Part shown: positions 9,725 to 19,320 of the stretch, one piece after another
How positions within the stretch are numbered: the first letter of the stretch is position 1
How the letters are laid out: the number at the start of each line of letters is the position of its first letter
Source of the DNA: Artemia franciscana
Lineage: Eukaryota; Arthropoda; Branchiopoda; Anostraca; Artemiidae
Assembly (NCBI RefSeq): GCF_032884065.1
Contig: NW_027062862.1
Coordinates: 31,797 to 95,796 of the forward strand
Direction: 5' to 3'
DNA: 64,000 nucleotides
Made by a program: the position numbers and the translations under genes
The notes under the pieces: model-generated
The model's database searches: none
Seen by the model: only the letters and a program-made list of their open reading frames with translations
Told to the model about the DNA's origin: nothing

Positions 9725-10372
9725 GTGTCCCGGTCGTCATTTGTGTCCTGGTGTCCCTGTTTGTATTTTCTCTTTGAGTGTCCCGGTCGTCATTTATATT
9801 CCCTGTGTCCCAGTGTCCCGGTCGTCATTTCTGTCCCGGTGTCCCGGTCTGTAATTTCTATTCAAACAATCCCTGTGTCTCAGTCGTCAATTATATATCC
9901 CGCCTCTGCCCCCGGCGTCCCCGTTGTATTTGTGTCCCTGCATCCCGGTCGTCATTTATATTCCCGGTCGTGATTTGTGTCCGGGTGTCCTAGTCTGTAA
10001 TTTTTCTTTGAGGTTCCTGGTCGTGTGTTCCGGTCGTCATTTGTGTCCTGGTGTCCCTGTTTGTATTTTCTCTTTGAGTGTCCCGGTCGTCATTTATATT
10101 CCCTGTGTCCCGGTCGTCATTTGTGTCCCGGTGTCCCGGTCTGTAATTTCTATTCAAACAATCCCTGTGTCTCAGTCGTCAATTATATATCCCGCCTGTG
10201 CCCCCGGCGTCCCCGTTGTATTTGTGTCCCTGCGTCCCGGTCGTCATTTATATTCCCGGTCGTGATTTGTGTCCGGGTGTCCCAGTCTGTAATTTTTCTT
10301 TGAGGTTCCTGGTCGTCATTTATATTCCGTCTGTTTCGGTCGTCATTTGTGTCCCGGTCTGTAATTTATCTT
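9725..10372. repeat. GGGACAC-type minisatellite inside Helitron
   Basis: Irregular tandem repeats of short blocks. Read on the minus strand they are GACCGGGACAC, CGGGACACAAATGACGACC and CAGGGAATATAAATGACG in varied order. A larger period is visible, since the block from about 9725 recurs from about 10030. Open frames rich in Ser, Pro, Val and Cys here arise from the repeat and are not genes. Confidence 0.85.
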
Positions 10373-10488
10373 TGAGTGTTTTTTCTTTTTAGTTTTTTTT
10401 AGTTTTTTACATTTTTTTCTGTTTTTTTTTCTTCTTTATTTTTCAGCGTCACTATGAAGTACATATCGCCGAACCTTTGTTTTTTAAC

Positions 10489-10770
10489 TTAAATCTGGTA
10501 GGCATTGATGACCTTATCCAAGTCAAAATCCCAAACCCAATCATCATCGCTATCATTTTCAGTTTTGATATGTTTTGACTCTCGCTTTCCAGGTGGATTT
10601 TCATCTAACTGCGCGGTTTTGCGTTCTTTAGCCGGAAGCCTGTTTTCTTGCTGTTCTTGTGATTCCTCGGCACGCTTTCTTTTCTTACTTTCTCTATCAG
10701 CAGCAAGTTTTTTAGCATAGACTCTTTGAGCAGCTTCCTCGGCTGTTGTCATTGTAGGTTCTTCAGTCAT
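10489..10770 (-). CDS. Short Helitron N-terminal ORF with acidic tail
   Basis: An uninterrupted minus-strand frame of about 93 codons from MTEEPTMTTAEEAAQ (an upstream in-frame Met at 10875 would lengthen it to 128). It has one or two charged repeats (LAADRESKKRKRAEES) then diverges to an acidic segment, NDSDDDWVWDFDLDKVINAY, and stops. The same acidic segment is in the element at 12670-14596 but not in element 1, so it belongs to a Helitron subfamily protein, probably the start of a longer one. No enzymatic domain is present. Expression is doubtful; it may be a decayed leftover that happens to be open. Confidence 0.45.
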   Translation of the reverse strand: MTEEPTMTTAEEAAQRVYAKKLAADRESKKRKRAEESQEQQENRLPAKERKTAQLDENPPGKRESKHIKTENDSDDDWVWDFDLDKVINAYQI

Positions 10771-10936
10771 TTTACAATTAAACATTTTTCCGTGAACGCA
10801 TGTCTTAAATACCATTAATGAAGTCACCGTCATAGCAAAAATGAAGACAACTAACTTCATGACGTCAGTCGACACAGAAACATGACGTCACCTGATCCAC
10901 AGACAGACAGACAACTTATTTATATATATATATAGA

Positions 10937-11209
10937 TAGATAGATAAATAGATTAATAAATATCTAATTATCATTAGATAATTAAATATTATTTAATTAT
11001 CAGAAAATTAATTTCCCAGTGAAATACTCTCTTTATTGCCTCGCTGAATCGTGAAGAGCGATTCAAGTTTACACAAATTTCGGTTTACACAAAAAGACAG
11101 AACCGAACAGTTTTACAGCCCAAATATAGACATGCACAACGGCGGTACAACGGTTTGCTACTAATGAAAAAACATAGGCCTATTATAGGGTAAGAATAAA
11201 ATTCCAAAA
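10937..11209. other. AT-rich spacer, no gene
   Basis: I see no coding region, RNA gene or repeat boundary here. It begins with a GATA-rich microsatellite-like tract next to the Helitron 5' end. Confidence 0.5.
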
Positions 11210-11990
11210 TTAAGCAAAACAAGAACTAAGAGCTCATATGGCACTTGTGACGAGGCAAGAAGAACCAAGAGCCAAGAGCTCATATGGTATGAGCTCAAAA
11301 TTCTAACAAAATTCTAAGAATCAATAGATTGATTTAAAAGGAAAATCAGAGACTTAATGCCGGTCAGGATTTAAAATAAGAGCTCTGAGTCACGATGTCC
11401 TTATAAATATCAAAATTTACTAAGATCCGATCACCCAATCGTAAGTTACAAATATCTCATTTTTTCTAATTTTTCCTCTCCCTTTAGCTCTCCCCCCCCC
11501 CCAGATGGTCGAATCTGGGAAAACGACTTTATCAAGTCAATTTGTGCAGGTCCCTGACACACCTACCAATTTTCATCGTCCTAGCACGTCCAGAAGCACC
11601 AAACTCGCCAAACCACTGAACCCCTCCCCCCAACTCCCCCAAAGAGAGCGAATCCAGTATGGTTACGTCAATCACGTATCAAGGACATTTTCTTATTCTA
11701 TCCACCAAGTTTCATCCCGATTCCGCCACTCCAAGTGTTTCCCAAGATTTCCCCCTTCAACTCAGCCAAATGTCAAAAGATCTGGTCGGGATTTGAAATA
11801 AAAGCTCTGAGACATGAATTCCATCTAAATATCAAATTTCATTAAGATCTGATCACCTATTCGTAAGATAAAAATACCCCTATTTTCACGTTTTCCAGGA
11901 ATTCCGGTTTCCCCCTCAAACTCCCCCCAATGTCACAGGATCTGGTTGGAATTTAAAATTAGAGCTTTAAAGCACAAGATCCGTATTCGA
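11210..11990. repeat. Dispersed repeat with internal reiterated block
   Basis: A block beginning GGTCAGGATTTAAAATAAGA at about 11363 recurs in diverged form at about 11785 (GGTCGGGATTTGAAATAAAA) and partially at about 11945. Each is linked to AAGATC(C/T)GATCACC and CGTAAG text and to C-rich runs. A 98-codon frame at 11505-11801 is Pro/Ser-rich and follows the C tracts; I do not accept it as a gene. The block directly precedes the reverse-transcriptase fragment and could be part of that element or an independent repeat. Confidence 0.55.
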
Positions 11991-11999
11991 AACAGTAGG

Positions 12000-12308
12000 A
12001 TGTACAAAAAATGTGGTTCAATCCCACTTTCTAGGGCTAAAATGAAAGAAAGGTTGAGGTGACTAGGCCAAGTTTTGTGGATGAAGGATGAAAGATTGCA
12101 GAAGATTGTCCTTTTTGGCCATCCGTCTGGGACTAAACAGAAAGCAGGTCGTCCTCGTCTGGGGTGGGAGGATATCATAAATAAAGATTTAAAGGAAATG
12201 GAAACTTCCTGGGAGGGTGTAAAGAGGGAGGCCTTGAATAGATTAGGTTGGAGGAGGAGCGTGCGTAACTGTGTACTCAGGCGGCTTGGTGCTGCAGTGA
12301 GTTATTAA
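12000..12308 (+). pseudogene. Non-LTR retrotransposon reverse transcriptase, C-terminal fragment
   Basis: The last 100 or so codons of an endonuclease/reverse-transcriptase polyprotein. Visible strings are RAKMKERLR, a TGA where family members have Trp, then LGQVLWM, KQKAGRPRLGWEDII, and WEGVKREALNRLGWRRSVRN to RRLGAAVSY and stop. The GRPRxxWED-WxxxxxxAxxRxxWR pattern is the tail seen after the polymerase domain in many animal LINE-like proteins. The polymerase domain is missing, as expected of a 5'-truncated insertion. A (TAG)n microsatellite follows the stop at once, a known type of LINE 3' tail. The same tail occurs at 14696 and 25250. Confidence 0.8.
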
Positions 12309-12340
<32 letters not shown>

Positions 12341-12341
12341 T
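12308..12341 (+). repeat. (TAG)n microsatellite, retrotransposon 3' tail
   Basis: About ten TAG units directly after the reverse-transcriptase stop codon, marking the 3' end of the insertion. Confidence 0.85.
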
Positions 12342-12669
12342 ATGAGTAATCAAACACCATCAGTGCCATGTAATAACTCTCACAAAACCATATTAAATAG
12401 ACAAATACTGATAAATTAGGTGGTTAGGTTTGGTTAGATTATATTAGTTAGATGGCAGTTGGGTATTCGTTTACTCACGATTTTCAAGACTTAGAAAATA
12501 GACACAAATATTTAAAAATGTGATTGATAAACAGGAAATCCAAGAAAAATAGTGAAGATAAAAGTTCTCCTCCTGCAAAAATATGTTAACTCAGATTATT
12601 CCGCATATTATGAAGTAAGAATTGTTTTCTTAACATGTTCTTTTATGCATTGGTAAAACCCTAGGCTTA
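12342..12669. other. AT-rich spacer, no gene
   Basis: No coding region or RNA gene seen. It ends in CTAGGCTTA, just before a Helitron 5' end; the similar CTTAGGCTTA appears at about 14631 on the other side. Confidence 0.5.
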
Positions 12670-12896
12670 TCTATATATATAAAAATAAGTTGTTTGTCGT
12701 GTAGACTGACGTCATGTTTGTCCACTGACGTCATTATAAGGATTGAGCATTATGACATCATGCATGTATTTTGTAATGTTTGATTATGACGTCAAAGGAT
12801 TTGTATATGACGTCAAAGGCTTTGTATATGACGTCATTATAAGTATATAAGAATGCGTTCCAAAGAGAAATTTGAGTATAGTAGTATAAATCCTAC

Positions 12897-13960
12897 AATG
12901 ACAGAAGAAACAGCCGAGGAAACTGTTCAAAACAGTTAATGCCAAAAGGCTTGCGGCTAAAGAACGCAAAACCGCGCAGTTAAATGAAAATAAACCTGGA
13001 TAGCTAGAGTCAAAACGTATCAAAACCGAAAATGATAGCGATGATGATTGGGTCTGGGATTTTGACTTGGATAAGGTCATCAATGGCTACCAGATTTTAG
13101 TTAAAAGAACAAAGGTTCGGCGATATGTATTTCATAGTGACGAAAGACAAGCCAAGGTAAAACAAACCAAACAAATTGAAAGTGATACCGATGATAAAAA
13201 AAAACGATGTTGAAAGGACTATCGTTTCCCAGTTGCAACATCTTTTCCACAAAATAATAATTTAGTGCTTCTGTTCAAAACAGCAATCGAATTGATGCCT
13301 ACTGATACGCAACTATCAACGAAGTGGCAATCGTTATGATCGGTGATCAGTTCTTACCTCGAGATAATATTCTTTATAGGCGAAACAATCAGTTGACAAG
13401 AATTGCTTAAACTAATCGATGATACGATGCCCTACAATATCCTACTTTTTTTGGGGATGAAGCCGACGGCTATCACTTTAATATTAAATTGATAAATCCA
13501 GCCACTAACAAAGAAATGGATGCAGCGCAATGAAATATTATGCCTATAGATTAATGATTCGTCATTTATTACATTTACATATAATCCATCTTGGGATTAG
13601 ATACAACAACTTTTACATCCTGGACAATCGCCGGTTCATAGACATGATATTACGGCCCGTGTCTTCCGGAAAAAGTTGCTTTCCTTCATCTCCTACAGAG
13701 TTATGGGAGAAATACAAATTGCAAATGGCCGAGAATATACTCTACCGAATACGGTTAGAAAGGTCAGATATAATCTTGGACTTTACAACAGAAATTTATA
13801 ACTGCACTTTAGTTATGATTGAAGATTTGTGCTTATCTATTGCAAACAAACTTCTCAAGCATTTGGGAATGCCTTCACCTAATCATACTGCTTCTATTTC
13901 CACATGTGTAGAATGGGATCGTGAACCAAGTTACAACACAATTGATCTCTTGTCGTATGT
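12897..13960 (+). pseudogene. Helitron transposase remnants (N-terminus, Rep pieces, linker)
   Basis: From 12897 a start MTEETAEETVQ leads, with frameshifts, to KRLAAKERKTAQLNENK and the acidic segment NDSDDDWVWDFDLDKVINGY near 13030-13090, then VKRTKVRRYVFHSDERQ. At about 13208 it jumps to sequence equivalent to 1660-2070 of element 1 (FERTIVSQLQHL, then FWDGADGYHF without its Trp frame). At about 13560 it jumps to that equivalent to 2370-2488 (TFTCN region), and at 13677 to that equivalent to 3691-3972 (SPTELWEKYK to LLSYV). The HUH, Tyr and Walker motifs are all deleted. Confidence 0.75.
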
Positions 13961-14248
13961 TCCAGACCGGGACACCGTGACACAAGGAATATAAATGACG
14001 GCCGGGACACTCAAAGAGAAATTACAGACCGGGACACCGGGACACAAATGACAAGCAGGACACAGGGAATATAAATGACGACCGGGACACTCAAATAGAA
14101 ATTACAGACCGAAACACCGGGACAAAAATTACGACCAGGACACAGGGAATATAAATGACAACCGGGAACAGGGACACAACTACAATCAGGACGCCGGAAG
14201 GGCACATGGGGGATATATAAATGACGATGGGGACACAGGGAATATTCG
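13960..14248. repeat. GGGACAC-type minisatellite in element 3
   Basis: About 290 bp of the same family of short blocks as at 9725-10372 and in the array (GACCGGGACAC, CAGGGAATATAAATGACG), replacing the helicase core between LLSYV and the Pif1 C-terminus. Confidence 0.85.
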
Positions 14249-14434
14249 ATTAGCAATTACCATCAACAAAGCCCAAGGGCAATCATTAGAAAAATGCGGT
14301 ATAGAATACGGATTGTTTTCCCATGGACAATTATATGTTGCATGTTCAAGAGTCGGTAAACCTGACAATCTATTTATATGCACAGACAATGGGACAGCGA
14401 AGAATATTGTATATTCACAAGTTTTACGTAGTTA
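14249..14434 (+). pseudogene. Pif1 helicase C-terminal fragment
   Basis: Reads IRLAITINKAQGQSLEKCGI, loses a few bases, then FSHGQLYVACSRVGKPDNLF and ICTDNGTAKNIVYSQVLRS with stop. Best preserved of the isolated Pif1 tails in the window and clearly the ancestor type of the relic in array monomer B. Confidence 0.85.
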
Positions 14435-14569
14435 AAAACATATATATATATATATCTATCTATATTCACAAGTGGGACAAAGGGACACAACTATAATGGC
14501 GCGTAACTAATATGGCACGTAACTAATATGGATCGTGACGATTTACGTACGCGGGGGGGGAGCTTGGGG

Positions 14570-14596
14570 GGCGCGAAGCGCCACACCAACAGCTAG
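14570..14596 (+). terminator. Helitron 3' terminus: hairpin and CTAG
   Basis: A transposition end. GGCGC-GAA-GCGCC hairpin at 14570-14582 followed 10 bases later by CTAG at 14593-14596, then host T. Confidence 0.85.
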
Positions 14597-14695
14597 TAGT
14601 CTAATAACAATAGTCTATAATATAGGCTAAACCTTAGGCTTATACCAAAACAAGTGCATATCCAGTCACATTTTGGCTGAAACAATTAGGTAAAA

Positions 14696-14818
14696 ACCTG
14701 GGAGGGTGTAAAGAGGAAGCCTTGAATAGATTGGATTGGAGGAGGAGTGCGCGTAGCTGTGTTGGCCTCAGGCGGCTTGGTGCTGCAGTGAGTTATTAGT
14801 AGTAGTAGTAGTAGTAGA
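14696..14818 (+). mobile_element. 5'-truncated non-LTR retrotransposon tail with (TAG)n
   Basis: CCTGGGAGGGTGTAAAGAGG to GGCTTGGTGCTGCAGTGAGT, then (TAG)n, matches the last 120 bp of the reverse-transcriptase fragment at 12205-12341. Small indels break the frame. A separate very short insertion of the same family. Confidence 0.85.
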
Positions 14819-15674
14819 TAAATAATTGAAAATAGCATAGCCTGATTGGTCAAAAATATTCTCCAGGTAAATCGATTAGCCTAACCAATAATTTTAAGTG
14901 TTTGATTTTGTTGAACTTTAATAATAAACATATTAATGCATAGCTTAGATTTTTTGCTGTTATGATATAAATGTTTCATTTTAAATTGGAACAAGTGGTT
15001 AGGGTAATATTCTTACGTAGTTTTAATTATTCAGCCACTTCTTTTACAGAGTTTACTTACAATTAATGGCAGTTTCTATCTTTTGCCACAGCAGCCACGA
15101 AACATAATGCATCATACATAACACTTAATGAATTTTTTTGGCCCATTTCTGGTGATTTTATACACGTTCTTAATTTTTAGATTTGGCATTAAGTGCAAAA
15201 ATTGTACACAAGCATTGAACATATTTTAGATTAAAAATCAGTTCCCCTGTCTTCTAAGATGTATTACGCCTCTTCTAAAGGAAACATATTAATAAAATTA
15301 ATAATTAGATTCTTTATTTTATACTCTTTTTCCATGTAAGACTATTGCTGGCTTAATGATTACAAATTGGAAAAAAATCCAGAGTCTTAAAAAAAGCATT
15401 TAATTACGTTGATTTAACATACAACATTGCAGCGCATTAAGCTTTCTATTAGTAAATACAAATAAATTTTGCACTGCTTTGGCAGAAATTAAAAATAAAA
15501 TCTTTTCACTCGGGAAGATCACTTCAATAAACTTGAGACAGCAGATGATGAATTACCGCGCGTCATCTTAGTTCTAAAAAAAAGACAAACAATTATAAAT
15601 ATCGACGGCTCTTCATATCGATGTTTATAAACACGCAGCAGGAAGTTATATATTTTGTCTAACTAACCAGAAAT

Positions 15675-16230
15675 GTAACAGTAACAATGGAATTACGCCT
15701 CTTCTAAAGGAAACATATTAATAAAATTAGTAACATTAAATTCCTAATTTTATGCTCCTTTTCAATACAATACTCGTTACCCGACAGTGCAACACAATCC
15801 CCCCCCCCTAATGATCCCATATATAGCCTTGATAACATATTTATCCATAAACTGAATCTAACTATCCTTTATAATTTCTTTTATAGAGAATATTTTTCTG
15901 CAGTTTTGATTCTATCTTCACCTGGGACTGAGAGCAATATTGTCCAAAATATTATTTGAAATGATATTAAAAGTGGATGATAATGGAAGGAAGCAGAACA
16001 ATCTGATTATAAGAAAAATGCTGCATATTATATAATAGGAATTCCAATGTTCTAGTAGTTTCTTTTAGTTTGTATATATTCCAAGGGGGGGCCATCATGA
16101 GCGGGGGTGGGTTGCATTGTCAGTTAACAACTATTATATTGAAAACGAGTATAAGATAAGGAATCTAATGTTACTACGTTTATTTTATTACGAAGCTTCC
16201 TTCAGAAGAGCCTTAATTCTATACTGTTAC
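15675..16230. mobile_element. Foldback element with ~140-bp imperfect inverted repeats
   Basis: GTAACAGTA at 15675 pairs with TACTGTTAC ending at 16230. The arms continue inward for about 135-145 bp with matching text (CTCTTCTAAAGGAA against CTCTTCTGAAGGAA; GTAACATTAAATTCC against GTAACATTAGATTCC; TTTTCAATACAATA against TTTTCAATATAATA), ending in C-rich and G-rich tracts. The 270-bp centre has no reading frame. It looks like a non-autonomous DNA transposon or foldback element. A partial extra arm copy lies at about 15264. No clear target duplication is seen. Confidence 0.65.
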
Positions 16231-16381
16231 CAATAAAACTTACAACTTCAACAATAACAATATCAATGTCATTCAATAGTAGATGTTGAATTACCCCGGA
16301 TCATCTTAGTTCTGAACATAATATATGGAATTACAATTATAGATGGCTCTTCACATCGATCCTGCATTATATACGAAATAT

Positions 16382-17010
16382 AGAAGAACCTAAAGCTATT
16401 GAGAAAAAAAAAACAAAAAAAAACACCAACTGGTTAGTATTATTTTTTTGACTCGGCTTTTCTGAAGAGTTTGCATAGCGGGTCATGAACAAATCATTAT
16501 CATTACAGCAAACAACAGGGCGTAAAAACGTCCCATTATTAGTCCTAGTTTCTATGAATAGAAACTGGCACTAGCGCCCGAGCAAAAACTAGCGCCATCT
16601 AGCATTTGGCATTTTTTTGAATTTTTGAAGCTTCTTAAATAAAATTTTTCCTAGAAACTGGCGATCAGACACTTGTTAATGCAGTAATTTAGCCAGCTAC
16701 ACTAGTTAAACTAATATTGATTTATTATTACACTGAAAAATGCCAAGAAACTTTAAGAGTTAGATGGCATTAACGTATTTTTTTTTTGTCGACATGCCAA
16801 GAAACCAAGATACTTTAAAAGTAGATGGTATTACAAAAGGAACATAAAAACAAAGGCTCTCTGACTCTGAAGTTTGCTGCAGATAATATGTAGATGTTCA
16901 GAGGGCTTCAAGTTACACTCCACAAAGTTAAGAAAAGTTGAAAAATAAGATTCGGGTTTTTTTATTCTCAAGATTAAAAACAAAGAAAATGAAATGGCAA
17001 ACTAAACTAC
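16382..17010. repeat. Internal direct duplication, block 1
   Basis: Matches 17619-18412 in the same orientation, with shared landmarks TTTTGACTCGGCTTTTCTGA, TAGAAACTGGCACTAG, ATGCCAAGAAAC and GCAAACTAAACTA. Diverged by perhaps a tenth, so older than the segmental duplication containing it. Confidence 0.75.
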
Positions 17011-17618
17011 TTGTCGATTTGGTAACCGATGAATTCAATACTTGTCTGCAAGGCGCGTCTGCCTCCAATTTTTTTTTTAAGTTTCCATGAATACTGCCCG
17101 CTAAAAGCAAGTTTATTCAGTGTATTTAATAATTATAAAAAGTCTGAAATTAAAAATGTACCAGTAATAAAAAAAAGTCTGAAATTCAAAGCTTTTATCA
17201 ACGAAAAACTACTCTAAACTAACAGATAAAAAAGGGCAAGAATTGAAAAACACAAAGGTTATACAACAGCAAGCGAAAAACAAAATTTAGTTGAGAGAAA
17301 GAGATATAAGAGGTTTATATAGATATTAAAGGTTATTAATAGAGGTTATTAGAGGTTATATAAAAGATTTTGTTTTGTTTCTGATTTAGTTTTGGATACC
17401 ATTAATTCAAATCAGTAATGTAAACTGCTCCATATTTACCGAACTCTATATTGTAGCAAGTATGAATAAACACACAAAAAAAGTATGGCTATGCATCATT
17501 CCCTAATAAAACGAAGAAAGTAGGGAACAAACTGTAACAAGCCTTTCTAAATAAAACAGGCCTCGGGTATAAGGCATAAAATATTAGAGGTAAGCTTATA
17601 ACAATTCATTAGCAGAAG

Positions 17619-18412
17619 AAGAAGAACCAAAAGCTATTGAAAAAACAAACAAAAAAACAATGCCTTCAACTCCAACCGGTTACTATTTTTTTTTGACTCG
17701 GCTTTTCTGAAGAGATGCATAGCGGGTCATGGATAAATCATTATCATTACAGCAAACAATAGGGTATAAAAACGTCCCATTAATTGACCATATTCAGGTT
17801 CATGGCAATCGTATGGATTTCTGTCTTTCTAGTCCTTCAATTAATCACCATTATCACTTATCTCACAGCTTTCACTGTCAACTTTGGTCCTTTGAGCAGT
17901 GAGAAAAGGAAACTCTTATATATAATTGCATATTTAATGGTTCAGTACAAAGATTATGAATAGAAACTGGCACTAGTGCCCGACAAAAACCAGCCCCATT
18001 TACCGTTTGGCATTTTTTTGAATTTTTTCAAGCTTCTTAAATATAATTTTTCTTAGAAACTGGAGATCAGACACTTGTTAATATAGTAATTTAGCCAGCT
18101 ACACTGCTTAAACTAATATTGGTTTATTATTACACTGAAAAATGCCAAGAAACTTAAAAAGTTAGATGGCAATGGCGTATTTCTTTTTTGTCGACATGCC
18201 AAGAAACCAAGATACTTTAAAAGTTAGATGGTATTGCAAAAGGAACGCAAAAACAAATTCTCTCTGACTCGGAAGTTTGCTACAGATAATATGTAGATGT
18301 TCAGATGGCTTTAAGTTACTAAACAAAGTTAAGAAAAGTTGAAGAATAAGATTCATTTTTTTTTCATTCTTAAGATTAAAAACAAAGGAAATAAAATGGC
18401 AAACTAAACTAG
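17619..18412. repeat. Internal direct duplication, block 2
   Basis: Partner of 16382-17010. It holds about 165 bp at 17786-17950 that block 1 lacks, so either an insertion here or a deletion there. Confidence 0.75.
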
Positions 18413-18690
18413 TTCATTTTAATAGAAAACAAGCAACATACCTTGATATATCTTTGGCGCTAGTGGTCGACTTGTTTGTCTCTTTTACTAAGGTCTTGCA
18501 GGACGCTAATTTTGTTTAAAGAGCCTAAAAATAATTCCTTACTTAAAAAAACTTATATAATAAAAAATTAAGTTTTATAAAGTGAAACTTCAATTCCAAA
18601 CTTAGGTATGCACAGTCAGCAATCAAACAAGCAAAAATATTAACACCATCTTTAAAACAAAATGGCAAATAGTACACTAAAAAAGGAATA

Positions 18691-18972
18691 CGGCATCAGA
18701 CTTTGCGGTCCCTACCGGCGGTGCTGATATCCCTTTCTTGGCCCTTCAGCCAGGATGTGCAACAGGGGGTTGGGGCCAACCATCCTGTGCTTTCGCACAC
18801 CCTTCCTGTTTACCTTCCCCATATTTCTCCAGGTACCCATCTAGAGCTGGATCGACTCCGGCTGAACTTACAGAGTCACGCCACTAACCCCCGTCCCAAA
18901 CTAAATAACTGGGCACACTAGGATTCGAATCCTCGCCCTCTGAGACAAAGGATCCTAATCCAGCGCACATTT
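18691..18972 (-). mobile_element. Probable tRNA-derived SINE
   Basis: A GC-balanced island in AT-rich DNA. Read on the minus strand, a tRNA-like head with a B-box GGATTCGAATCC (plus 18921-18932) followed by CTAGTGTGCCCAG leads into a body with GACTCTGTAAGTTCAGCCGG and GGGTACCTGGAG. The B-box position near the 5' end is what RNA polymerase III SINEs have. The A-box is weak. A 72-codon plus-strand frame across it is not a gene. It is duplicated at 29049-29330. Confidence 0.5.
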
Positions 18973-19286
18973 AATGTGCAAAACGCAAGTGAATGTCAAT
19001 GAAGAGGGAGACAAGGAGGTAACGAATGAAATCGACAATATTTGACTCAGCTGCCCGAATGAAAACAGACGATATCAATTATTTATGGTCAGGTCGCACC
19101 GTTGCAAGGTGCTGTTTTAGCCATTTTGTGCCAAACTGTACGTGAAAATTAAAGTAAAAAAACTCGTATTAAAAGTCTATCTTCGAGTTTATAGCTTTTT
19201 GGTAAGGTGCCATTTATACATACCTTCTTAAACCACGGACAATTCTCATCGAAAATCCTTAAAAGTCAAACTTAAGATGGCGGAAA

Positions 19287-19289
<3 letters not shown>

Positions 19290-19317
<28 letters not shown>
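19290..19317. repeat. Poly(T) tract
   Basis: An uninterrupted run of roughly 28 Ts; the equivalent run in copy 2 (about 29647-29677) is longer. Possibly the poly(A) tail of a minus-strand insertion. Confidence 0.8.

Positions 19318-19320
<3 letters not shown>

Larger units (their letters stand above)
9489..10936 (-). mobile_element. Non-autonomous minus-strand Helitron with minisatellite, both ends present
   Basis: The 5' end lies at about 10936 on the minus strand (TCTATATATATATATAAATA then AGTTGTCTGTCTG). The 3' end is CTAG at 9489-9492 with a perfect 10-bp hairpin before it. Between them are TGACGTCA motifs, a short transposase N-terminal frame, about 650 bp of GGGACAC-type minisatellite, and the last Pif1 codons with the 3' subterminal block (GGTGGGACACAGGGACAC). 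It lacks Rep and helicase and would need transposase in trans. At about 1.45 kb with this make-up it is the closest solitary relative of the array monomers downstream. Confidence 0.82.
12670..14596 (+). mobile_element. Internally deleted Helitron with both termini, element 3
   Basis: It starts TCTATATATATAAAAATAAG at 12670, preceded by A, and ends in CCAACAGCTAG at 14596, followed by T: the A-T target expected of a Helitron insertion. Inside are several TGACGTCA motifs, a transposase N-terminus, three separate Rep/linker pieces joined by deletions, a GGGACAC minisatellite (about 13960-14248), the Pif1 C-terminus and the GC-rich 3' hairpin. It is non-autonomous. It provides a clean reference for the termini of the family and shows the minisatellite inserted exactly where Rep-Pif1 sequence was lost. 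Confidence 0.85.

Noticed and set aside
9778..10392. Plus-strand frames over the first minisatellite
   Set aside because: Antisense to the Helitron and made entirely of repeat translation.
11505..11801. 98-codon plus-strand frame
   Set aside because: Low-complexity Pro/Ser/Arg sequence inside a dispersed repeat with C tracts; no conserved domain.
12420..12452. Telomere-like GGTTAGGTTTGGTTAG
   Set aside because: Only two or three degenerate units inside AT-rich DNA.
18703..18921. 72-codon plus-strand frame, duplicated at 29061-29279
   Set aside because: Runs antisense through the probable SINE; duplicated only because the segment is.
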